Shown one piece after another: positions 32,593 through 42,390 of a stretch of 64,000 nucleotides of DNA. The translations under genes were made by a program, and so were the position numbers. The notes beneath the pieces were generated by a model that ran no database searches, was not told where the DNA came from, and worked only from the letters and a program-made list of their open reading frames with translations. Position 1 is the first letter of the stretch, and the number at the start of each line of letters is the position of its first letter. This DNA comes from Pseudomonas sp. ISL-84 (GTDB taxonomy: Bacteria; Bacillota; Bacilli; Bacillales; Cytobacillaceae), in NCBI GenBank assembly GCA_018613035.1, contig JAGGRA010000011.1, positions 25,532 to 89,531 on the forward strand, in the 5' to 3' direction.

Positions 32593-34724
32593 CGTGAATC
32601 GCCTTTCTCATGCTTTTTCAAAGAAATCAGGAAGGTTGTCCCTTCACCCATCTCACTTTCAACTTCGATATGGCCATTATGGGATGAGATGATATCATGG
32701 GTAATCCATAATCCCAGTCCGGTGCCTTCTTGTTTGGTCGAAAAAAACGGATTAAAGATGCGCTTGATCTTTTGCTGGGGAATTCCGATCCCATCATCCT
32801 TCATTTCTATTTCAATCGTACCATGATTCGTTTCTCTCATCGCGACGGAAACCTGCCCATGCTGGGAGACCGCTTCTATACTATTAATAAAAATATTGAT
32901 GAAAGCTTGAATCATCTGATTTCTGTCGCCTTTAACGAAATACGCTTCCCCTTCAGCTTCCATGGTGGCATTGATTTGCTTTTTCCTGAACTGATGGGAT
33001 AAAAGCTGTAGCGTTTCAGCGGCTAATGTTTTGATGTTAAATACGGATTCATCCTTCTTATTTTCACGGCTAAATTGCAGAAATCTCCTAACAAGGAGGT
33101 CCAGACGCTGAATTTCGTCCTGGATATCTTTCGCTGCTTCAGAGATAATCTCAACGGAAGCATCCCCATCCTCTGCTGAAACAGCCAGATCCTTTATTTC
33201 GCTCGCGATTAAATCACTGGCTAGCTGGACTGTTCCGAGCGGATTTTTCACTTCGTGGGCAAGCCCGGCCGTCATTTGGCCGATAGCAACGAGCTGCTCT
33301 GAGCGCTGAATATGCTTTTCAAGCTGCCTGATTTTTGTCACATCCCAAAAGGTTGTGAGCACACCAATCACTTCATGTTTTTCATCCAGTAAAGGCGAGC
33401 TTGACTGCTTGATAATCTTTTTGCCAAATTCATTTTCAAACGTAAAATCATCTTCAAGACCATCGAATTTTTTGGAAACATGCTTGCACTGTTCAAAATG
33501 ATCTCTGAAAAACTGCGGCAGGACCGAGATTGATTTTCCGGTTAAATCTTTATTGGTGACGTTAAGCAGGTCTTTTGCCGTTGTATTCATGGAGGTAATG
33601 AACCCTTCAGGATTAATGGCAATGACACCAAAAGGAAACGACTCCAATATCAGCTGCAAATGGCGCTCGTGGGATTTCAGACTTTCCGCCATATATTTCA
33701 TCGTACTGGACAATGTCTTAATTTCATCTTCTTTCTCCAAAACTGGCGCAAACCACTCTCCGCCCCGGGCATAGCTGGCCGCCTCATTTGTCAGAGTTTT
33801 AATCGGCTTTATGATCCAGCGTATACCAAAAACAAGCAGTGTCAGCGCCGCTAAGAAAATCAGGATGAATCCCTGCAATAATATATTTTTCAAAGAAGAA
33901 ATAACGGCATCTGCCTCTTCCAGCGGAATGGAAGTAGCTGTGTAAAAAGGCAGGCGGTCTATGGGATTATAGGCCACTAAAGATTCTTCACCCCAAAGCT
34001 CTCCCCTGTACACCCCTGTCCGGTCCAAAACGGCTTCCCGCGAAAACGAATAGTCCTCAAGGAGACTGCCCGATTTGCTGAAATCATTCGTATCAAACAA
34101 GACCTTCCCATCCTGGCTAAAAAGAAAACTATGGCCAGAATCACCAATTACATTTTGTGTAAAATACTTTTGCAGGTAAACAAGGCTGACGTACGCAATC
34201 AATCCTCCTTTCACTTCTCCAGCTTCATCTGATTGAAAAGGAACAAGAATTAATAAAGTTGGCTCTCCGTTCATTTCTTCCATTGAATCCGCTACAAATG
34301 AGCTGCGCCGCCATGTAAGCTCCTCATATAAATCTTCCTCGGCAGCGCTAAGCTTGGCATCCGCTTCCTGGAAAGGAGCATTATATTCAATTCTTCCGCT
34401 CTCATTAATCATGTGGATTCTTTTAAAAAAGGGGTCGTTCACCGCCAATTTGGTCAGAAACTCTTCCAAGGTCCCTTCTTCTCCATATTGCCGTTCATTA
34501 TCAGCGATATTCTCCAGCAGCTGGATTTTAAAATTAAATAAATTACTTGTCTTGTCTGACATGACTTTCGTAACCTGTATAGCCTGAGTCTCTGTCTGTT
34601 CTTTAATAATGTCTCTTGAAGAAGTAACGGCAAAAATAAAGATGATCAGGATAGGAATAAAAATAATGACTGTCGTTAAATATAGGAATCTCTTGGTTAG
34701 TCGTGATGGAAAAAGCCGTTTCAT
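32589..34724 (-). CDS. membrane sensor histidine kinase of NtrB/DctB-like type
   Basis: A 711-residue kinase. It has an N-terminal transmembrane helix, an extracellular sensor of about 230 residues (Cache-like), a second transmembrane helix, HAMP, PAS, and a kinase core with H-box GLAHEVKNPLG, N-box, DDGIGIP and GTGLGLWI. ATG at 34724 follows AGAAAGGGGAAATCG and is preferred over a start 21 codons upstream. It would sense an external small molecule, plausibly an osmoprotectant or related nutrient, and phosphorylate the NtrC-type regulator. It lies directly downstream of the OpuC-like operon's terminator. Confidence 0.92.
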   Translation of the reverse strand: MKRLFPSRLTKRFLYLTTVIIFIPILIIFIFAVTSSRDIIKEQTETQAIQVTKVMSDKTSNLFNFKIQLLENIADNERQYGEEGTLEEFLTKLAVNDPFFKRIHMINESGRIEYNAPFQEADAKLSAAEEDLYEELTWRRSSFVADSMEEMNGEPTLLILVPFQSDEAGEVKGGLIAYVSLVYLQKYFTQNVIGDSGHSFLFSQDGKVLFDTNDFSKSGSLLEDYSFSREAVLDRTGVYRGELWGEESLVAYNPIDRLPFYTATSIPLEEADAVISSLKNILLQGFILIFLAALTLLVFGIRWIIKPIKTLTNEAASYARGGEWFAPVLEKEDEIKTLSSTMKYMAESLKSHERHLQLILESFPFGVIAINPEGFITSMNTTAKDLLNVTNKDLTGKSISVLPQFFRDHFEQCKHVSKKFDGLEDDFTFENEFGKKIIKQSSSPLLDEKHEVIGVLTTFWDVTKIRQLEKHIQRSEQLVAIGQMTAGLAHEVKNPLGTVQLASDLIASEIKDLAVSAEDGDASVEIISEAAKDIQDEIQRLDLLVRRFLQFSRENKKDESVFNIKTLAAETLQLLSHQFRKKQINATMEAEGEAYFVKGDRNQMIQAFINIFINSIEAVSQHGQVSVAMRETNHGTIEIEMKDDGIGIPQQKIKRIFNPFFSTKQEGTGLGLWITHDIISSHNGHIEVESEMGEGTTFLISLKKHEKGDSR

Positions 34725-34830
34725 CGATTTCCCCTTTCTAAAAGGAAGGAATTTTCTATTACCTTTATACCATACACCTTGGCTCATGGGGGGCCATCCA
34801 ATATAAAGGAAGAACTTAGTAGCATCTATT

Positions 34831-34860
34831 AAAAAGGAGGAAACCTTTTCAGTTTCCTCC
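34831..34860 (-). terminator. rho-independent terminator of the OpuC-like operon
   Basis: GGAGGAAAC pairs with GTTTCCTCC and is followed on the minus strand by TTTTTAA. Confidence 0.88.
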
Positions 34861-34868
34861 CTGCTGTC

Positions 34869-35789
34869 TTATTCTTCAATTAAGCCATTCTCAGTAAGCC
34901 ATGCTCTCGCAACTTCTGTTTCGCTTTTTTCCTCAATATCAACTTGATAGTTTAAGTCTGTCATTGTTTCAGTGTCCAGTTTTTCCGCTAATGGCTTCAG
35001 CAGCTCTTCCAATTCAGGATATTTTTCAAACGTTTCCTCATGAATGGTGATTGCAGCATTATAGGCAGGGAAAAATTGCTTGTCATCCTCAAGGTTTACG
35101 AGCTTAAACGCTTTGATGCGGCTGTCAGTAGCAAAGCCTGTTGCCACATCCACCTGCCCATCCCTTAGTGCCTGATAGAAAAGACCAACGTCCATCTTCT
35201 TCAGATTGGAAGAACCAAATTTAAATCCATATGCCTTTTCCACGCCTTTAACTCCATCCGGTCTAGTCGCGAATTCAGCATCTGTACCTAGTGATAAATT
35301 CTTGCCAGCATTTAAATAATCGGCCAAATCACTGATCGACTGAATTCCAAGCTCACTTGCTTTGCCTTCCTTCATCATTAGCGTGTACGTGTTATTGACT
35401 GAAGATGGGTCAAGCCACACAATCCCGTTTTCCTTGTCAACTTCTTTTACCTTTTCATAGGCTTTCACTGAATCTGAAATCGGATCAAGCTTGTTATAGG
35501 TTACAAGACTAGTTCCAGTATATTCCCAATAAAGGTCTACCTGTTTATTTTCCAAAGCCTGGCGGACAACCTGGCTAGCCATATTGCTTTTCTCTTCGAT
35601 TTCGTAACCATTTTCCTTTAAGTAAATTGCAAGGATTTTAGAAAGAACAAATTGTTCCGTGAAGTTTTTTGCTCCTACAACAAGCTTTTTGTCAGTAGCA
35701 GAAGCAGATGAATCTGATTCGCTGCTGCATGCGGCTAGCAGCGACAGCAATAACGTTACGATTACGGCAAATGATAATATCTTTTTCAT
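34869..35789 (-). CDS. osmoprotectant ABC transporter substrate-binding lipoprotein (OpuCC-like)
   Basis: A 306-residue lipoprotein. The signal peptide ends in LLSLLAAC, with the lipidated Cys at position 21. The mature protein starts KKLVVGAKNFTEQFVLSKIL and contains DLYWEYTGTSL, hallmarks of the OpuAC/OpuCC/ProX family that binds glycine betaine, choline, carnitine and related quaternary amines. It is the last gene of a permease-ATPase-permease-receptor operon. Binding-site aromatics are present, but the ligand cannot be decided from sequence. Confidence 0.9.
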   Translation of the reverse strand: MKKILSFAVIVTLLLSLLAACSSESDSSASATDKKLVVGAKNFTEQFVLSKILAIYLKENGYEIEEKSNMASQVVRQALENKQVDLYWEYTGTSLVTYNKLDPISDSVKAYEKVKEVDKENGIVWLDPSSVNNTYTLMMKEGKASELGIQSISDLADYLNAGKNLSLGTDAEFATRPDGVKGVEKAYGFKFGSSNLKKMDVGLFYQALRDGQVDVATGFATDSRIKAFKLVNLEDDKQFFPAYNAAITIHEETFEKYPELEELLKPLAEKLDTETMTDLNYQVDIEEKSETEVARAWLTENGLIEE

Positions 35790-35813
35790 TTTGGTTATCC
35801 CCCTAATGTATTC

Positions 35814-36557
35814 TTAATCTGAGACTGTTACGGATTGCCTCAATCCTTTGGAAACAATCAGTTTCTCAGCTACTCTTATCAGCTGATCGGCAAAAAGAGC
35901 AAGCAGTGTAACCGGGATGGCACCGGATAACAGATAAGAGTTGTCCCTCATCATGATTCCAGTGAAAATCCAGTCACCCAATCCGCCGCCTCCTACTAAA
36001 TAAGCTAAAGCAGCCGTTCCGATATTAATAACAACCGCTGTTCGGATGCCTGCCATAATAGGATAAGCAGCGTTTGGCAATTCAATTTTTAAAAGTATTT
36101 GTGCTGGTGTATAGCCAATTCCTTTCGCAGCATCCAGCAGATCGGGATCAATCGACTTAATCCCAGCCACCGTATTTCTTAAGATTGGCAATAAAGAATA
36201 GAGAAACAGCGCAAAAACTGCAGGCTTAAAGCCAATTCCCATCCAGGTCATCGCCAGTGCCAGAATAGCCAGGCTGGGGATGGTCTGTCCGAGGTTTGCT
36301 GTATTCATAAATAGCCATTGAAGCTTTTGAAATTTCGGTCTTGTGACCAATATGCCCATCGGAATCGCCAGCACAATGGCCAGGAATGAAGACAAAGCCA
36401 CCATATTGATATGCTGTTTTAATAGAAAAATAAATCCCTCTGAATCATCTAAGATAAGCTGGTAATAACCTGATTTAAAGGACCAGGCAAAAAAGCTCAT
36501 AACCATCGTAAAGAGAGCGAGCTTGATGATAAAAGAAACTAAGCGTTTATTGTTCAT
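35814..36557 (-). CDS. osmoprotectant ABC transporter permease (OpuCD-like)
   Basis: A 247-residue BPD-type permease with about six helices and the EAA-like loop AAKGIGYTPAQILLKIELPNAAYPIMAGIRTA. It pairs with the shorter permease at the head of the operon to form the membrane channel. It lies 12 bp downstream of the ATPase gene. Confidence 0.88.
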   Translation of the reverse strand: MNNKRLVSFIIKLALFTMVMSFFAWSFKSGYYQLILDDSEGFIFLLKQHINMVALSSFLAIVLAIPMGILVTRPKFQKLQWLFMNTANLGQTIPSLAILALAMTWMGIGFKPAVFALFLYSLLPILRNTVAGIKSIDPDLLDAAKGIGYTPAQILLKIELPNAAYPIMAGIRTAVVINIGTAALAYLVGGGGLGDWIFTGIMMRDNSYLLSGAIPVTLLALFADQLIRVAEKLIVSKGLRQSVTVSD

Positions 36558-36569
36558 GCTATCTCTCCC

Positions 36570-37535
36570 CTATTTAATATGGTGATGCAAGTATGCCTCT
36601 ACATCATCAATCTGCATCGCTCCGACCAGCTTGTCGTTTGCCTGCACAACCAATTGATCGGCTTCCTGATTCAGGAGAATGGATAAGGCATCCCGCAAAT
36701 TCGTTTCGACCGTAATCGTCTTTTTATTATGCTTCTGCAGTCCGTCCACTTTTCTCAGCATCCGCTCTGAAACCAAATCCTTAACGGTATGAAGACTTAA
36801 GCTTTTAAGCGCTCGATCCTGTCCGACAAATTCACGGACAAATTCATTCTTCGGACGCGCTAACAGCTCGCTTGGAGAATCATACTGCATCAGCTGTCCA
36901 CCCTTGAAAATGGCAATGCCATCGCCCATTTTAATCGCTTCATCAATATCATGGCTGACAAACAGAATCGTCTTTTTCACTTCCTGCTGAATTTGCAAAA
37001 ATTCATTTTGAATGCGGGAGCGAATCACCGGATCCAAGGCTCCAAATGGTTCGTCCATTAACATGACAGGCGGGTCTGCGGCCATGGCACGGGCAATCCC
37101 CACCCTTTGCTGCTGCCCTCCTGAGAGCTCGTGCGGGTATCTCTTGCGGTACTCATCAGGATTTAAGCCTACAAGGTCCATTAAATAGTTGTACCGATCC
37201 GCTTTTTTCTTGCGGTCCCAGCCTAACAAATTCGGGACTGCCATCACATTGTCTTCAATCGTCATATTGGGAAACAGGCCATTATGCTGGATAACATAGC
37301 CGACATTCCGTCTAAGCTCAATTTGATTCAGGGAATTAACATCTGTTCCATTTACAAAAATCTTCCCCTCTGTAATGGACTCCAGCCTGTTTACCATTCG
37401 TAATGTCGTCGTTTTTCCACAGCCGGATGGCCCAAGAAAGACGACAATATTCCCTTCAGGAACATCAAAGCTTACATTATCAACGGCTTTCACCTTTTCG
37501 CCATACACTTTAGTGACTCCATCAAATTTAATCAT
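36570..37535 (-). CDS. osmoprotectant ABC transporter ATPase with CBS domain (OpuCA-like)
   Basis: A 321-residue ATPase. It has Walker A GPSGCGKTT, signature LSGGQQQRVGIARA, Walker B VMLMDEPFGALDP and H-loop VSHDIDEA. A C-terminal CBS region (about 255-320) follows; in OpuA/OpuC-type ATPases this region senses ionic strength or cyclic-di-AMP. Only one clear CBS motif is visible, shorter than the tandem pair of typical OpuCA (about 380 residues). Confidence 0.9.
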   Translation of the reverse strand: MIKFDGVTKVYGEKVKAVDNVSFDVPEGNIVVFLGPSGCGKTTTLRMVNRLESITEGKIFVNGTDVNSLNQIELRRNVGYVIQHNGLFPNMTIEDNVMAVPNLLGWDRKKKADRYNYLMDLVGLNPDEYRKRYPHELSGGQQQRVGIARAMAADPPVMLMDEPFGALDPVIRSRIQNEFLQIQQEVKKTILFVSHDIDEAIKMGDGIAIFKGGQLMQYDSPSELLARPKNEFVREFVGQDRALKSLSLHTVKDLVSERMLRKVDGLQKHNKKTITVETNLRDALSILLNQEADQLVVQANDKLVGAMQIDDVEAYLHHHIK

Positions 37536-37622
37536 GCTCTCACCTCATCTTACTTGTAATATGTGTTCAAAAAGGAGGAGAAAACCTCGAAGCTATTTTT
37601 CAAGCCTTTTGAACAGCATTTT

Positions 37623-38276
37623 TTATTGTTGAAACCCTTTTGGCGTCATCCGTTTCTGGAGAACCCCCAGCAAGCCATCCGTCACAATGGCGAGGATGGA
37701 AATCGCGATAGCACCTGCCAATACCATTGTTGTATTAGATCTGGAAATCCCCTGATTGATCAAGACACCAAGGCCGCCAGCTCCAATAAACGCTGCAATG
37801 GCGCCGATTCCGATATTCATGACCACAGCCTGCCTAACACCTGCCATAATAATGGGAAGGGCATTGGGAATCTCAACCCGCAGAAGGCGCTGCATCGTGC
37901 TCATTCCCAGTCCAATGGCGGCATCACGAATATTGGGATCGACGTTATTGATGGCTACATATGTATTACGGATAATCGGCAATTGCGAATACAAAATAAG
38001 GGCGATGACTGCCGGCACAAATCCTATCCCCTGATTAATAATGGATAAAATCGGAATCATAATCCCAAAAAGGGCAATACTCGGAACGGTCATAATAACA
38101 TTAGCTACCTGCAAGACCGTCTCGGCCAGCTCCTCATTCGTCGTCAGATAAATGCCAAGCGGCAGGCCAATGGCGATTGCGATAAAGACGGAAAGCCCAA
38201 CAAGCTGAAGATGCTCTGCACTATAAGCCCATATCGAAGACTGATTCTCTATAAAATAGTTCATTAAATCATTCAT
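37623..38276 (-). CDS. osmoprotectant ABC transporter permease (OpuCB-like)
   Basis: A 217-residue BPD-type permease with about five to six helices and the loop AAIGLGMSTMQRLLRVEIPNALPIIMAGVRQA. ATG at 38276 follows GAGGGGGTGTAGAGTA; the frame opens six codons upstream. It is first in the four-gene operon, 46 bp downstream of a perfect sigma-54 promoter. Confidence 0.9.
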   Translation of the reverse strand: MNDLMNYFIENQSSIWAYSAEHLQLVGLSVFIAIAIGLPLGIYLTTNEELAETVLQVANVIMTVPSIALFGIMIPILSIINQGIGFVPAVIALILYSQLPIIRNTYVAINNVDPNIRDAAIGLGMSTMQRLLRVEIPNALPIIMAGVRQAVVMNIGIGAIAAFIGAGGLGVLINQGISRSNTTMVLAGAIAISILAIVTDGLLGVLQKRMTPKGFQQ

Positions 38277-38321
38277 TACTCTACACCCCCTCAAGCTTCA
38301 CGATCGTACATTTTTTATAGA

Positions 38322-38338
38322 TGCAAGTCCCGTGCCAA
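38322..38338 (-). promoter_or_regulatory. sigma-54 (-24/-12) promoter of the OpuC-like operon
   Basis: The minus strand reads TTGGCAC-GGGAC-TTGCA, a perfect consensus. Sigma-54 control of an OpuC-type transporter differs from the sigma-A/sigma-B promoters known for opuC in Bacillus subtilis. The NtrC-type regulator downstream is the probable activator. Confidence 0.92.
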
Positions 38339-38353
38339 CTTTTTAAATGCACT

Positions 38354-38399
38354 AAAAAAAGCGCCCAACCCTGAAATTGTAAAGGGTTTAGACGCTTTT
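38354..38399 (-). terminator. terminator-like hairpin insulating the sigma-54 promoter
   Basis: AAAGCG and CGCTTT arms enclose AACCCT/AGGGTT. Both sides end in A or T runs, so it could stop transcription from either direction just upstream of the sigma-54 promoter. Confidence 0.65.
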
Positions 38400-38601
38400 A
38401 AATAAAAATGGCTGAATGTAGAAAGTCTTGCTTAACGCAAAGAATTTTTACAAATTTGTTAAAATATTTTTACAGAAATGAGATTTTGCGAAAGATTTGT
38501 AACACTTATTTGTCAGTTACCCTGTTTTGATAGAAAAAACAGCTTTTTTAAGAATTGGGTCATCTTTTTCTAGATTTAGCTGTCTTTCCAGATTGATCTA
38601 A

Positions 38602-38621
38602 TCAATCAAACGTTTGATTGA
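38602..38621. repeat. dispersed palindrome ATCAAACGTTTGAT, copy 4
   Basis: TCAATCAAACGTTTGATTGA, a perfect 20-bp palindrome about 265 bp upstream of the OpuC-like promoter and next to a shortened GC-rich repeat. Confidence 0.88.
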
Positions 38622-38630
38622 ATTCCCTAA

Positions 38631-38727
38631 TGGTTGATGGCGTCTGTTGTGACTATATGGCTGTGAATGCACCGCGGAGCTTCGGACCGTTACGTCGCTG
38701 AGTCCCTGTAGCGGAAATCAACAGGCC
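38631..38727. repeat. GC-rich imperfect palindromic repeat, shortened copy 4
   Basis: It ends in TAGCGGAAATCAACAGGCC, identical to the terminus of full copies, and starts near TTGATGG. The centre (CACCGCGGAGCTTCGGACCG) has lost much of the GC block, so it is about 95 bp and probably a decayed copy. Confidence 0.6.
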
Positions 38728-38753
38728 AAATTTTATAAAGGGATTACCTATCG

Positions 38754-38790
38754 AAAAAAGGTGACCCAAAGCTATACTTTTGGGACACCC
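38754..38790 (-). terminator. rho-independent terminator of the YiaA/B-like gene
   Basis: GGGTGTCCCAAA pairs with TTTGGGTCACC on the minus strand and is followed by TTTTTT. Confidence 0.8.
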
Positions 38791-38889
38791 TTTTACTTTA
38801 TTAGCAATGTCAAAATAGAGGAAAGAACCTGTCTTTCCATGGACAAATTACTTCTTCAAAGTTATCCGCGTTACATTAACAAAAATAAC

Positions 38890-39360
38890 TCAGCCTCTTT
38901 CCTTTGCCTTCTGTGTATCCCGGATATTCTTCTGAACCGTTACAGCAGCAAATAAACTAAGAATAAATGACATCGCGTAAAATCCTTTTTCGCTTAAAAT
39001 GATACTTCCCGCGTTGTATAAGCCGATAGCCATCAGTGAAATGGATACAATAAGGGCAAACCAGCTAATCCCATAATAAATGCCTGTTACCGGGATTCCT
39101 TCCTCTTTATCTCTTACTGCTTTTTGCAAGGAAACCGCTGCATAGAGACCGAACACTAAAACGGCAAAGTAATAGCCTTTTTCGTTCAATTGCATGGATG
39201 CGTTAAACAAGCCGATGAGATAAGCTGTAACACCTACCAGCAATGCTCCCCAGGAAGCCCCTTTGAACGCTGGAGTCGGTTCTCCCTCTTTCCGTTCCGT
39301 TTTTATTTTTGAATCATTTTGTTTTCCGTTATCTAATAAAACATCCTGATCATTGGACAT
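38890..39360 (-). CDS. YiaA/YiaB-family four-helix membrane protein
   Basis: A 156-residue protein made of two copies of the YiaAB two-helix unit. The first has [16 protein letters not shown] and [26 protein letters not shown], the second [16 protein letters not shown] and [26 protein letters not shown]. The N-terminal 40 residues are charged and cytoplasmic. ATG at 39360 with GGAGAG seven nt upstream is preferred over the longer frame. Function of the family is unknown. Confidence 0.85.
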   Translation of the reverse strand: MSNDQDVLLDNGKQNDSKIKTERKEGEPTPAFKGASWGALLVGVTAYLIGLFNASMQLNEKGYYFAVLVFGLYAAVSLQKAVRDKEEGIPVTGIYYGISWFALIVSISLMAIGLYNAGSIILSEKGFYAMSFILSLFAAVTVQKNIRDTQKAKERG

Positions 39361-39495
39361 TGAATGTCTCTCCTCCATCCCTTTTTCTAAAAAAATATAG
39401 TGCTCTTTCCTTAACCTATTATATAGAAATTTCTTACAAAAAATATATAATTTTTTCAATATTTACCGAAGTGATTTAATCCAACTTTCCCCAAA

Positions 39496-39524
39496 TAAAA
39501 AACTAGCTCACCAGAAGAGCTAGT
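39496..39524 (-). terminator. rho-independent terminator of codBA
   Basis: ACTAGCTC pairs with GAGCTAGT and is followed on the minus strand by TTTTTT, 12 bp after the codA stop. It shares its stem with three other terminators in the window. Confidence 0.85.
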
Positions 39525-39535
39525 CCTTCCATCCT

Positions 39536-40804
39536 CTATTTTCTAAAATCAACTGTTTCCGCTGTTTCCCCCAGATGAATGGCCGTGTCACTCGGTTTTG
39601 TTTCCGCAATCACCTTGCCATTTCGAATGGAATATCGTACAGCCGCCTGCGTTCTAATCGCTTCATATTCATTCTCCGCATCCAGCACGATGAGGTTAGC
39701 CGGCTTTCCGGTTTCAATTCCGTAGCTGTCTTCAATATTTAATGTCCTAGCACTGTTATCAGTAATCAAATCAAATGAGTTAACGATTTGCTCATAGCCC
39801 ATTAACTGCGTCACATGGATGCCCATGTGCAAGACCTGCAGCATATTGCCCGTCCCCAGCGGATACCATGGATCAAAGATGTCATCATGGCCGAAGCTTA
39901 CATTTAGCCCGGCTTCCAGCAATTCTTTCACCCTTGTGATTCCTCTGCGCTTCGGATACGTATCAAAGCGACCCTGCAGGTGGATGTTCACGAGCGGGTT
40001 GGCCACAAAGTTAATGTTTGATAGCTTTAACAGTCTGAACAATTTATACGTGTACGCATCGTTGTATGAACCCATCGCCGTTGTATGGCTGGCTGTTACC
40101 CGATTTCCTAATCCGCGTTCATAGGCTTCCGCTGCAACAACCTCCACAAAGCGAGATTGTTCATCATCGATTTCATCGCAATGGATGTCAACAAGGCGGT
40201 CATATTTTTCAGCCAGGTCAAAGGCTGTTTTCATGGAGGATACGCCGTACTCTCTTGTGAACTCAAAGTGCGGGATGCCGCCCACAACATCAGCTCCCAT
40301 TTTCAGCGATTCCTCCAGCAGCTCCGCTCCGCTTGGGTAGGAATTGATCCCCTCCTGAGGAAAGGCAACAAGCTGCAAGTCTACATAGGAGGACATCTCT
40401 TCTTTTACTTCTAAAAGAGCTTTAAGGGCAGTTAAACTCGGATCCGTTACATCCACATGGGTGCGGACATGCTGGATTCCCTGTGCCATTTGCCACTTCA
40501 AAGCCGTTTTCGCTCTCGTTTTTACATCTTCATGTGTCAGTGTTTCTTTTCTTTGCGCCCATCTTTGGATGCCTTCGAATAAAGTCCCGCTCTGATTCCA
40601 CTCCGGCTCTCCCGCAGTAAGGGTGGTGTCCAGATGGATATGCGGCTCGATAAAAGGGGCTGAGACAAGGGATCCTTCTGCATCTAGAATCTCCTGCCCC
40701 GCTGTATCCACTTCGCCTTGTGAAATATCATGAATTTTCCCATCCTGTGTTGCTATATTCCATAAGCCTTCTTTGCCTCTAAGCTTTGCGTTTTTAATAA
40801 TCAC
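39536..40804 (-). CDS. codA: cytosine deaminase
   Basis: A 422-residue amidohydrolase that converts cytosine to uracil and ammonia. Metal and active-site motifs are [27 protein letters not shown] and [13 protein letters not shown], which match bacterial CodA closely. GTG start, overlapping the end of codB by 11 bp, so the two are translationally coupled. The operon is preceded by a PyrR-type attenuator, so synthesis should fall when uridine nucleotides are plentiful. Confidence 0.92.
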   Translation of the reverse strand: MIIKNAKLRGKEGLWNIATQDGKIHDISQGEVDTAGQEILDAEGSLVSAPFIEPHIHLDTTLTAGEPEWNQSGTLFEGIQRWAQRKETLTHEDVKTRAKTALKWQMAQGIQHVRTHVDVTDPSLTALKALLEVKEEMSSYVDLQLVAFPQEGINSYPSGAELLEESLKMGADVVGGIPHFEFTREYGVSSMKTAFDLAEKYDRLVDIHCDEIDDEQSRFVEVVAAEAYERGLGNRVTASHTTAMGSYNDAYTYKLFRLLKLSNINFVANPLVNIHLQGRFDTYPKRRGITRVKELLEAGLNVSFGHDDIFDPWYPLGTGNMLQVLHMGIHVTQLMGYEQIVNSFDLITDNSARTLNIEDSYGIETGKPANLIVLDAENEYEAIRTQAAVRYSIRNGKVIAETKPSDTAIHLGETAETVDFRK

Positions 40805-42062
40805 TTCTTAGCTCACCTTCTCTGACTGTATTCTTAACCTGTAACCCGGCAGCCACTTTTGAAACCAGTACAAACGTGATGGCTGAACCTAGCAGCGCGT
40901 TAACCGGCGGAATTCCCGGCACCAGATTCGCGATCGCAACACCGGCCACCCATGCAAGAATAGCCACCCAATTGACTGCTTTAAATTTCATGTCTGCAAA
41001 CTTCTTATATTCTCCGCGATTGACAATGAAGTAATCTGCCAAAATGATCGCTCCGATAGATGGCAGTGTTGAGCCGAGAATGGTCAGGAAGCCAACAAAG
41101 TTGTTATATAACCACATGGCTGCAATCGTTCCGACGATTCCGTTGAAGATGACAACCTTGCTTTTTGAGATTTTCAAAATGCTGGCAAACCCTAGTCCTG
41201 ATGCATATAGTGCATTATCGTTTGTCGTCCAGATGTTTAATCCAAGAACCAGAATCGCTGGTAGGATCAATTTTTGGATGAACATAACCTCTGAGATATC
41301 GGACTGCCCTGTTGCGATTGCCCCGATTGCGCCAAAGATGAACATGACAGAGTTTCCAATAAAGAAGGCAATCACGGTTGAAACCACCGCTGTACGTTTT
41401 GTATTTGAAAAGCGTGCAAAATCAGGTGTCAGTGTTCCTGCGCTGATAAAAGAGCCGACACAGATCGTTAATGCAGTTGCAAGTCCAATCGCTTCAGTCG
41501 GCTGATACTGCATAAGGCCTTCCAAACCGCCTGCTGTTTCAGTTGCCTTAAAGACTGAGAAGCTTCCCAGGATGGTGATTAATGGTACTGCGATAAAGCT
41601 GAGAATGGCCAGTGCCTTCATTCCGAAGAAGGCCGTTGCTGTCATTAAAAGTCCTGCCACTAAAATCAGTAGATTGGCGTCAAGCCCGGTTACTTTTTGA
41701 ACCGGAAGAGCAAACATTGCAACCCCTACCCCAAACCAGCCAACCTGTGTGGCAGCCAGCAGGAAGGAAGAAAGGTAAGATCCTTTTTCACCAAAAGCAT
41801 AGCGGGTAAGCAAGTGCGTTGATAAACCCGTTTTTGCCGCAATATAAGCAAGCGCTCCTGTATAAGCTCCCAGGATTAAGTTACCTGCCAAGACGATTCC
41901 GATAAATTGCATGAAGGTTAACCCTGTTCCAAGTGTTCCGCCTGACCACATACTTGCCGAGAAGAAGGTCAGCCCCAGCATCACCACAAGCATTTTCCAA
42001 AAACCGCTGCGATGCCCCTGAGGTACCGCCTCTAACGAAAAATCCAAATCCACTTTTTTCAT
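40794..42062 (-). CDS. codB: cytosine permease (NCS1 family)
   Basis: A 422-residue NCS1 transporter with about 12 helices, matching CodB in its [23 protein letters not shown] and [13 protein letters not shown] regions. ATG at 42062 follows GGAGGAATTGGT; the frame extends 33 codons upstream into the leader but that part lacks a ribosome site. It imports cytosine for the deaminase encoded next to it. Confidence 0.9.
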   Translation of the reverse strand: MKKVDLDFSLEAVPQGHRSGFWKMLVVMLGLTFFSASMWSGGTLGTGLTFMQFIGIVLAGNLILGAYTGALAYIAAKTGLSTHLLTRYAFGEKGSYLSSFLLAATQVGWFGVGVAMFALPVQKVTGLDANLLILVAGLLMTATAFFGMKALAILSFIAVPLITILGSFSVFKATETAGGLEGLMQYQPTEAIGLATALTICVGSFISAGTLTPDFARFSNTKRTAVVSTVIAFFIGNSVMFIFGAIGAIATGQSDISEVMFIQKLILPAILVLGLNIWTTNDNALYASGLGFASILKISKSKVVIFNGIVGTIAAMWLYNNFVGFLTILGSTLPSIGAIILADYFIVNRGEYKKFADMKFKAVNWVAILAWVAGVAIANLVPGIPPVNALLGSAITFVLVSKVAAGLQVKNTVREGELRSDY

Positions 42063-42134
42063 ACCAATTCCTCCAATCATTTTTTGAAACTGGTACCGAA
42101 GGATTTCTTCGATATTAATAGACGATGGAAAAGA

Positions 42135-42172
42135 AAAAGGCTTCTTGCCGTTTTCCGACAAGAAGCCTTTTT
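42135..42172 (-). terminator. attenuator terminator of the codBA leader
   Basis: AAAAAGGCTTCTTG pairs with CAAGAAGCCTTTTT, followed by TTTTCC on the minus strand, between the PyrR-binding sequence and codB. It is a regulated terminator rather than the end of a gene. Confidence 0.85.
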
Positions 42173-42232
42173 CCTCATGAAGAACCCCTGGGCAGGATAC
42201 ACCTCACCCAATGATTATCATAATTCCGCTGT

Positions 42233-42263
42233 CCTTGTCAGCCTCACGGGACTGAATTAAAGG
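42233..42263 (-). promoter_or_regulatory. PyrR-binding anti-antiterminator of the codBA leader
   Basis: The minus-strand RNA contains AGUCCCGUGAGGCU within a CCUUUAAU...GACAAGG stem, matching the PyrR-binding loop consensus ARUCCNGNGAGGYU of Bacillus pyr attenuators. In the usual scheme, UMP-bound PyrR stabilises this hairpin, which lets the downstream terminator form and stops codBA transcription. Confidence 0.85.
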
Positions 42264-42390
42264 TACCAGTATTTAATTGTTTACTATTATTTCAGAAAAA
42301 AAGGATTGTGTCAATACCACTCAATTGGAAGTTACTGGGCTGTGATTAAAGGAAAAGAGTACTAGCCTTGGCCAGCACCCTTCTATTTTA

